Origin: Temnopleurus reevesii
Taxonomy: Eukaryota > Echinodermata > Echinoidea > Temnopleuroida > Temnopleuridae
NCBI GenBank assembly: GCA_036244855.1
Contig: BQKZ01005154.1
Coordinates: forward strand, 2,786 to 22,604
Length of the DNA stretch: 19,819 bases
Direction: 5' to 3'
Shown here: in pieces, positions 1-9,600 of the stretch
Position numbering within the stretch: the first letter of the stretch is position 1
Layout: each line of letters begins with the position of its first letter
Notes under the pieces: model-generated
Told to the model about the DNA's origin: nothing
The model's input: the letters and a program-made list of their open reading frames with translations, nothing else
The model's database searches: none
Position numbers and translations under genes: made by a program

Positions 1-38
1 CTGTCTCTTATACACATCTAGATGTGTATAAGAGACAG
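1..38. other. Nextera mate-pair junction adapter (vector/adapter contamination)
   Basis: The first 38 bases are the 19-base Tn5 mosaic end CTGTCTCTTATACACATCT followed directly by its reverse complement. This is exactly the junction made when two Nextera transposase adapters are joined during mate-pair circularisation. It is synthetic, not genomic. It marks a contig or scaffold edge, and sequence to its left (if any) need not be contiguous with the prominin gene to its right. Confidence 0.97.
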
Positions 39-507
39 CATTAAGGGAGCGCAGTGGCGGATCTACGGGAAGGGGGTTCACCCCCCCTCCCATTGGGCTG
101 CCAAGTAAAAAAAAAAAAAACATGCTAAAAAGACCATATAAATATGCTTAAAATGGACAGCTATAGCAACGATACAAATGAAAATGCTATTAACAAACTT
201 CCCAGGCATACTCGGGTATAACCAGTTAAACGTCTAACAAAAGTTTCATCTACACATACCCTTTGTGATGCAGTTTCGATTTAGGTTGGTATATTCTTCT
301 TGAATCTGCAACAATGTTAATGTTTTTATTTTTATTTTCTGATCAATGCATCTCTATATAGATTGTTGTGAACGGACATTGGCGGGTACATCTAATAAAT
401 TCTATTTCACAAACTGAATAAACTGTTCCAGAATAATCATCTTTTCTTTTAATCATAATTATATTTAATTCCAATAATTACAATTTAATTTTCTTGTCAA
501 TCTAAAG
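39..507 (+). other. Intron (partial) of the prominin-like gene with a repeat fragment at 50-110
   Basis: No coding exon is visible before the acceptor AG at 506-507. Positions 50-110 hold a GC-rich stretch (GTGGCGGATCTACGGG, then G- and C-runs and A14) that looks like the truncated end of a dispersed repeat. The rest is AT-rich with no recognisable feature. The N-terminal exons of the gene (signal peptide and the first four membrane segments expected of a prominin) must lie to the left of this window. Confidence 0.55.
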
Positions 508-605
508 GTTATCGATGATCCTGCCATATGGGGAGGCGTTCCTTTAACAAGTCGCTTTTCTTTTGGAGATTTTACCTTTAATTCTACTGTCTACGAAATC
601 TTACA
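508..605 (+). CDS. Prominin-like exon a (extracellular loop 2)
   Basis: The acceptor is TTTTCTTGTCAATCTAAAG and the donor is ACA|GTAAGC. The exon opens at phase 0 with VIDDPAIWGG and ends two bases into a codon after ...STVYEIL. It contains an N-S-T glycosylation sequon. It aligns with the vertebrate prominin segment that begins VLDTP. Confidence 0.88.
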
Positions 606-3423
606 GTAAGCACTATATTTAAGATTCATTTCTTCCAATTTTGTTTTTATTCATTTATTTATCTTATTTATTATTTGTTTATTTATTCATTTATTTATCT
701 ATCTATTCATTCATTAATTCATTTTTTATTCATTAATTCATTTACTCATTTATTGTTTCATTTATTTATTCCTTCGTTCATTCATTATTCATTTATTCAT
801 TTATATATCTCTTTATCTATTTTTCATTTATTTATTTGTCTTTTTTGTGACAGAGTGACCCCACTTGAATATACGTGCAAAATGGCACAAGACAAATCAC
901 AAATAGAAAAAAAAAATAAGATAAAAGCTTGGGACAAAGAAAATATGAACACGAAGAGGCATAATCAAGCTCGAATGCAGAGAATGGAATAAAATAACGT
1001 GTTTTTGTCACTTATAGTCATGATCAGAATTACAAAAAAACATACAAACCACCTCCTAACATTAGCGAAATCATGATAACGACGTCTATGTGGCTTTCAA
1101 TGAAAAAACGTTCCTTTTAAATTGGAAATGATGTCTCATGTTTTTTCATAAAACCCGTTATTCAAGCTTTGTACCTAAAATAATAATGAACCATTGTCTG
1201 AGATTTCCATGCCAAATGAGATTTCGTTTCCAGCTATTACTTTTGTTGTTGTTTTTATTGTTGTCAGTACACTCTGAATATTATTGGGAAAAATTCGGTA
1301 AATAATTGAAAACATGCATGCATGTAGGAATGTACTAATAGAATGTACCTAATTATAAAACTTCATAGACCTTTACAAATATTATTCAAAATTTTACCCC
1401 GAGACAAGCATTGCAGTCTTAAAACAATTTCATTAAAATGACTAAAAAGTAGTTGGCAGGGAGCCAACTACAATTCTAGTCAAATTTGATTTTATTTCTT
1501 GTTGGGGTTGACCGAGTTTCAGTCATTTCTGAATCAATTAGTTGATCTGTTGGCTGCGCTGCCAGCTGACTAGTCGTCTATATATATTTCTTGTTAACTG
1601 GATCTTTTTAAGAATGCATCTTTTACTCAACACTAAGTAAGTTTACTATTTTAGAGTGTACCTTTCTTTTTTTTTTAAATCTTTCCTTTTTGTTTAAACA
1701 CTCCATCTCCCTCCCCTCTTTCTTCAACGCGTATCGCAGAAGCTGCCAAGAAGACATGACATTGTTTGAGGTCCTCGATCTCCAGTCTTCTGGAATCCTC
1801 GACATCATCCTCGATCTCGACATTAGACAGGTAACATTCTTTTTAGTATCAAAATATCACTCTCTATTGCTACCCCCTCTTGCCCCTCTTTTCTAATAAG
1901 CCAACTTTTGAAATTCATTGCTCAGAAAAGTGAAAAATTGTAAACGCGTTTTTCTTTTTTAATTATGTTCTGCCGGAGAATGAGTCATATTCGCCGATTC
2001 GTAATGCCCTGGTCACATAGGACCCCGGAAGCAACACGATTCAACACGACTCTTCGTTAATTCACAGTTTACTGCCTCCGAACGAAGAGTCGTGTTGAAT
2101 CGTGTTGCTTCCGGGGCCCTATGTGACCAGGGCATAAGACCGACGGCGTATTTTAAGCACTTTCCAATCCCCTATTTCTTTCTGTTATTGCGTTTGTTAT
2201 ATGATGTCTGAAATTAAGATGAAGTAGAAATTAAAATTAACTGAATTGAATAGGGTAGGCCATTAAAAAGCAGTTAAACTTTCTTGTTTTCTTCCGAAAA
2301 CGATTGACAGGGGGTGGCTTTGGGGCTCGATCCCTCGACCCCCCCCCCCCCCCCCCCCCACCTCCTCTGTACACTCGTGACATGAACAAGCAACGTACTT
2401 CTTGATTTCACTAATTTTGGATCTTCAATTTATACAGAAAAAAATCTTGTACAAAATCGATGATATCATGTTAATCGCAGATGTTGGCAGATCTGACGAG
2501 TGTCTATGAAACGGTGAATGACACCGTCTCTACTCTCGACGTCCTCTCGAGCGATGAGGCAAATGATCTCCTCAGTCAACTCACCAGCCAGTTCTCATCG
2601 TCGAATATCACTCAAGAAATCCTGGAGGTAGAGGGTGATGATGATGATGATGATGATGATGTTGATTGTGCAATTGGTGGTGGTGATATTGGTAATGGTG
2701 ATGCTGATGATGATGGTTATGATTATGATGATGTTGGTAACGATGATGATGAGGAGGATAATGGTGATGATGGTGATGATGGTGTTGGTGGTGATGATGG
2801 TGTTGATGGTGATGGTGCTGGTGGTGGTGATGATGATGATGATGATGATGAATTTGATGATGAATGTGATGATGGTGGTAGTAGTGATGTAGATGGTGGT
2901 AGCGATGATGATAATGATGATGATGATGACGATTGTGAAGGTGGGGATGATGATGATGATGATGATGGCGATGATGATAATTATGATAAATGTGATGACG
3001 CAAACAATGATTATGCTAATGATGATAATTGTGGTGGTGATGGTGTACATAGTTCGGCAATAGTAATAATGTTGATGATGGTGGTGATGATGATGACGAT
3101 GCTAATGATGATGGCAGTGGTTTTAAGGATGATGGTGGCGATGATGATGATATTGATTTTGATGATGCCTAATTGTGACAGTAGCAATGGTAATGATTAT
3201 GATGTTGATGGTGGCTGTGGTGACGACGAGGATGATGATGAAACCGATGCTGATGAATGTAATGATGATGGCGTCGGTAGTAATGTAGATGGTGATGGTG
3301 GTTGTGATGATGAGGATGATGATGGTTTTAAAAAATGTGATGATGGAAAATGATGATAATGATGAATATTGTTTATGGTAATGATAATGATGTGGATAGC
3401 AGAGGCGATGATGATGCTGTTGT

Positions 3424-3456
<33 letters not shown>

Positions 3457-3534
3457 CGATGATCTGATAACTGATGATGACGATGATCTGATAACTGATG
3501 ATTATGACAGCGGCGCTGATGATGATTAAGGCTG

Positions 3535-3591
<57 letters not shown>

Positions 3592-3623
3592 CGACGGCGA
3601 TGAAGCTGATTATGATGGTGATA

Positions 3624-3658
<35 letters not shown>

Positions 3659-6600
3659 CTTAATGATGATGGTAATAGTGATGGTTATGATAATTATGGT
3701 GGTGACGATGATAATGATGACGTGACAATCTTAGTGATGATGATAGCGACGACTATGATTGATGATGTTGATGGTGATATATTCTGTGATGGCGAGGAGG
3801 ATAACATCATCCTGATCATTAAACCATATTTTCTTACAGATGCAAGATATGCTCTTTCATCAGGTGTCAATCACAAATGTGACTAACTCCCTCATCGATG
3901 GGGCTGATGTAGTTTCCGGATCATTTCCTGTAAGTTCATATTGTAATTAAAAAAAAATGAAAAAGATTTAACTTAAAACATCCCACGTCATCGATTCTGA
4001 CACAATTTGTTCATTCATTATGATTTAGAGAGTGACATCGTAATCATTGCATATAGTCAGGATGGACTTGAACGGGGAGGGGGAGGGGNAAGCAAAACAA
4101 GGAGGAAAACAACTGAGTCTGCGGGGGGGATCATTTATTAGATTAATCCAGCTATTTCACGAGTAAAGAGTTTATTGGCATCAACCACAAATGAAATAAA
4201 TAAACGAAAATGAAATGAAACAGTATAAGCTCTAAAACGTAAAAACCTTATTTCCAAATGAAATATTTGTTTTATGCTCACTAGTCTTATATGCATGGAA
4301 GCGTAAAATGAATGATAAATAATTATGATTAGCCCCAATTTCTCTAAAACGAACAAGAAAAAGAAAAATGCACCCAAAAATTTAAAAAAATCAGTAAACG
4401 ATGATAAATTTTATCAATGCAAATCAAATTAACATCTATCCTGTCAGTGTTCCTTCCTACGAAGTTATTTAATTTTAATGATTTTTTTTTCATTTTTCTT
4501 GTGCATGCTTTTAGGATTTGGCCTCCGATTTACGTGACTTGGCTGATGAGCTTATGATGATCGATGAACTACAGCTACAACCCGCCATCAACCTAACGGT
4601 ATGAACAAACTTCATTGAAGCGAAAAATACTTTCAATGCTGAAAAAAAATTATATTTATACAACAAATATGATAAGTGGGCAAATGAATAATTTTTTATT
4701 TTTAAAAAAAAATCACACTTTCCTCAGTCTGCTTGGCAAGCAATAAAAAGGTGGAGAAGTAAAATGGTTGTACAATATTGCAATCCGGCCTCACATGCAC
4801 GGGCCAAAAAGAAAACAAATCACCATATGTTAGTGCTTCGCGCCATCCGTAACCCTGCATATTGGTAGCAATCTGTCGGGTAATTTCGTTTTTATCTTGA
4901 TCTTTTCTTCAAAATTGAATAAATTACTAAAATATATACACAACCTACATACTCAAACCCCAAAAATACAAGCGTACAAATATAAGTAGAGTACACAATG
5001 CAGTTATATGACGGACAATTTTTTTTTCTTGTCCTGAAAAGGGAGAAAAAAGTGCGCCCAATATGGGGCTCGAACCCACGACCCTGACATTAAGAGTCCC
5101 ATGCTCTACCGACTGAGAAAATGTGTTTGGTTACCCTTAACCGACCAACCTATTGAAAATGGCCGTATACGTCAGTGAACTTTTTGTATTTTCCCTTTTC
5201 ACTCAAATTAAAGAAAAATCACATTAAAATCATAGAGCAAGATGTGAAATGCAATCTTTTCTTCAATTATTCTTCGACTTATAACTCCTGAAATGTGATG
5301 ATAAGATTAAAACACAGAATTCCGACCGATCAAAGCTATTTTTTCAAAAACTTGTATTCGCAACCAAACAATTATGTTTTGCCCTTTGGACAGAAGGGCC
5401 AAAGTATTGGACAAAGTACACACCATCAATTCAGGTCCTTGCAATAGCTAGATGCACAAAAAGTAAATTTCATTCCCTCTTAGTTTGCCCATAAATGTCG
5501 AACTGGTGTCGCATATGTTCGATGAATAGACAGAAAAGCGATGTTCATTTGTGTTCATGATTCTAGTGTAAATGCATGAATGGAAGTTGTGTACTTTATC
5601 CTAATCCTTTGTCCCTTCTGCTCCCAATGAATGTACTATATCGTCAGGATGCAAGTATTTTTATTTGAACATTTTTTTTTCATCATTCAACTATGTAATG
5701 AAATCTATTCCCATTGCATGTCATTTGCTCTGTATTATTTTCTTTTAATTCCATCTCCGCTTCATGGAACTGATTTCAATAATTTCCCCCAATTTCTTGT
5801 CTGTTTGTATCTTGACCTATCAGACGATATATGTATTACAACAAAATCCGTATAAAGCTAATGAACCCTCCTTCTCGAATGATACTTTCTTGACAGATAT
5901 CATTACGTATATTAGTTAAAAGTTTAATAATGTCGTGTTTCAGTTATTATTCTAAGGCAAAAGTAATTAAGAAATCAACCTTTTCCCCACAGATTGTGCT
6001 CCTTGAGGCAGTTTCCAGATTGAACTCATCAATTGCAAATATAGAGGTAAGACAAAGTTTGGTATACATTGATGAGAAAAAAGGACAAATATACTGTAGA
6101 ATTCGACATTTTGATGGTAGTAACATCAACATCAATTTCCTGTAAAAATATAATGATTATCATAGTTCCCTTAAATATTAATCGGATGTCTGAATATTCA
6201 AGCTAGTTAAAACTAGCAATCTTAAATAGGCCTATTATATGTAATTATCATACTCACGGATGAGTTCACAAGCAACAAAAATTTGAAAAACAAACAAACA
6301 GATATATGTGCGAGGATTCCCTTATTATGACGACGTGAGCCCCTAACGGTATTTCCCTTTCGACCAGGCATGACTGAAAATCTGATTATCTTCATACTGT
6401 CAATTTGTTACTTTTGTCATAATGCAGGCTGGATCAGAGGTTGTTTCTATTTCTGTGGTCAACTTGGCTGATTTTATTCAACATGATGCAGGGCAAGTAG
6501 CTATTCAGGTACGCCTTTATACTTTACAACTCTATGATGAAAGATTGTTACAATTTTCCAATTGCTTTCTGGGCAAAAGAAATCTTAACAAAAGGTTGCC

Positions 6601-9600
6601 CAACACTGGGCTTCATACCTCCCCCAACTATTGGTTAAAATATGCCCAACTTGCAGTACGTACAATTGCAAAATTCCACAATATTACTTTGGCATGCCAA
6701 ACATATGCCAAGCGTTTTTGACAATTTAAGACGCTCCCCGAGCGCAGAGTATACGATGATCAGACAGTGAACTGACATTCGGCTTGCGCTCGAGGAGCGT
6801 ATACGCAACGTCAGTCCATCGTATGACCCGCGTCTTTGTGCGTCAAGGGAGAATTTTTCATTGTCAAAAGCACTGGGCCGATGCAGGCTAAAAACGCAAA
6901 GGTATGAGTCTGCGTTAACACAAATATTGATTGAAATTTGTCCAACTTATGGTAGGATTGCAAAACTCCACGATAAGTTTGACATAATACCAACAGTTGT
7001 AAGGACTGGATGTTGCCCAGTACGTGATGGATAAACTTTTCGTCCGATGTTTTCAAAATGCAATCTTAATCTAAGAGTTAACAAATGATTAATCTGATTA
7101 CATGATTTTGGCTTATGTTTATCAAGTATTTTTGGATTTTATTCCTCCAGAAGGACCCAAGTGACGAAATTCGTTAAAATGTTTTTATTCCGGTTTTTTT
7201 TTTCATTAAACCCAACAGTCCTTAGAAGCTTATATTGAGAGCATCATCTCGCTGGCAGACCAGTTTATTGATGAAGTCCTTCGGCGGGTAAGAAAATCCC
7301 TCTTTTCATCAATAATTTTGTAGAGTTATACGTGAAGTTATGAAATGGCGATCTTTGCCCCATAACATAAAGCTTTACAATCAATCAAGACTTGTTTCAG
7401 TATACAGGCCCCAGATAAGCAAATCAATACTTCTTGCAGATAACCTGAATATGCTCCCTTGTTCTCTTGGCCTCCAACTTCTTGTTCAGTTTTTTTTTCC
7501 TAAAGTTGTATTCTCTTCATCAAATGATAAGAATATTATCGTGAACTTGTCATATTATGTTACTGCAGATTTTATTATAATATATTTCCTGTAAGTATCC
7601 CGCTATATTTGATTTCGCTACAGGTTCAAGACGATATGGGACGTTGTGGAATTATTCGCAACATATATGATGCTCTAGTTGGAGCGTTGTGCCTCTATCT
7701 ATTGCCTGGTTTGGTAAGAAACATTTAATCACTTCTTGTATCATTGCGCTTGCCATGTCACTAGAAATGGCAAAATTCGACAACCAAACAATTTGTCGTC
7801 GTGTCTCGGAGGCCGGGCACCAGTCCAGAAGCTGATTCTCAAAATAATCATTGATTTGATTGACATTCCAATATATGAAAATAGGGTTCATGATATCAAT
7901 CATCAATTAACTCTTTGCGTCCTGAACCTGAATGGTTCATGTATTGAATCTACGGTGATTTGAGAAAGTTGCAGCCAACGGGTTAATGAGCCTTTCAACA
8001 TTGTATTCCATTAGAATTAGACAACAATATTGTTTAACGATCTTAAGCAGCTCTTGAATTTACATTTATATGTATTTCCGTTGTTTATGAGACGACAAGT
8101 AAGCAGAAGAGAAGAATTTCTTTATTAAATTAAACTGAAAATGATGATAATCTAGTAAGGCCGACTCACAAATATGCATTTTTAGCCTGCGTCGGCCCAG
8201 CGTATTTAGAAATTAAAAGCGCTCCCTTGACGGACAGCATATGTAGATCAGACGGTGGACTAACGTTGGCTTGCTTTCAACGAGCGTACGCCGAGCGTCA
8301 GTCCACCGTATGACCTGCATCTTTGTGCGTACCAACGAGCGTATTTAATTTCCAAATACGCTGGGCCGATGCAGGCTAAAAACGCAAAGGTGTGCGTCGG
8401 CTTTTAATGGCGCTCATTATCATGCATGTATTCAAAGTCATTTAATGATCACACACCAAATCATCCACCTTATCTTCTCAGAACGTCTTCTGGTTCGCGT
8501 TGTCAGCGATCCCCTTCGCCCTCATCCCAAATATCGTGTTCAACGTCCGCTTCGCAAAGTACATACGGCGTCCTACTCAACCAGCAACCACCCTGCCAAG
8601 TCGTGGTCAGGGAAAACCAGTCTTTAATGGCGTAGCAGTCTACCCACCCAATCCATCGTAAGGTTCATAAAATAAAACGTATCATTTTTAGGACTTTTTT
8701 TAAATCGTATATAAAGAGTAAGCATTTTAATGTGCGCATTTAGGCCGACTCACACCTTTGCGTATTTACCCTGCGACGGCCTTGCGATTTGGGAAATTAA
8801 AAAATCGCTATCTTGACGGATAGCATACGCAGGTCAGACGATGGACTGACGTTAGACTTGCGCTCAACGAGCGTACGACGAGCGTCAGTCCACCATAATG
8901 CCCTGCGTCTTTGTGCGTCAAGGGAGCGTTTTTAATTTCCAAAAACGCTCGGCCGACGCAGGCTAAAAACGCAAAGATGTGAGGCGGTTAACTTCATGTA
9001 AGAGTCTCCTTTTGAAAGAAAAGTTTTTATATCATTTATTTGTCAGTTACGAATTCCACGACAGGATAGAACGTGAAATACAAGACTGATTTCAAATGGA
9101 GTCCAAAACGAAAAAAAAAAAAACCCTCGACATAAAATATGAAACAAACTGACAAAATTACCTATAATTGGTATGTAATGGTTATCTATCTACCATACAC
9201 TTTACATATTTAGGAACAAGATAATTGTGAGAATTATCACACAAAGTTACCGCGAAAAAATCTAAATGAAATGTGTTCAACAATGTGTGTGTGTGTGTGT
9301 GGGGGGGGGGGGGTAATCTTAAAATCCTCAGTAGTTGAAATAAAATATCTGCAATTACACGGTAAAGGACTTCTTGATTATTTCATCCAAATGAAAGATG
9401 TATCATGATATATCAATAGAAACTATTACATAAATCATTTAGTATGAAAATGAACTTAATATTTCTATTCGAGAGTAATAGTGCTACACCCTTTTTCTTA
9501 TTTGCTTTCTTTGTTTATGTTTTTTGAAGTTTTTTATCATTGTTTTTTATTTCTTTTAATTTTCAGGCAAAATCAGGGCAGTGCTTCACAGGGATCACCT

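Noticed and set aside
675..992. 105-codon frame rich in Phe, Ile and His
   Set aside because: Mostly ATTT/ATTC repeat within an intron, with no similarity to a known family.
2595..3050. Minus-strand Ile/Thr-rich and His-rich frames of 131-151 codons
   Set aside because: These are opposite-strand readings of the same GAT repeat. Composition is purely repeat-driven.
2628..3353. Asp/Gly-rich extension of the 290-codon frame starting at 2481
   Set aside because: The exon ends at a GT donor at 2628 and the next prominin exon is at 3840. The rest is GAT microsatellite read in one frame.
3498..3725. Poly-Met frame
   Set aside because: ATG-phase reading of the GAT repeat, with no real protein features.
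2629..3775. CRISPR array or satellite with spacers
   Set aside because: It is a continuous triplet repeat without spacer structure, in a eukaryotic intron.
5055..5127. Functional tRNA-Lys gene
   Set aside because: The acceptor stem 5' strand is missing and the anticodon stem is mispaired, so it is only a relic.
9481..9566. Upstream part of the frame at 9481-9690 as a separate small gene with a hydrophobic leader
   Set aside because: The Phe/Leu-rich 'leader' is the polypyrimidine tract before the acceptor at 9566. Only 9567-9690 is coding, as the terminal prominin exon.
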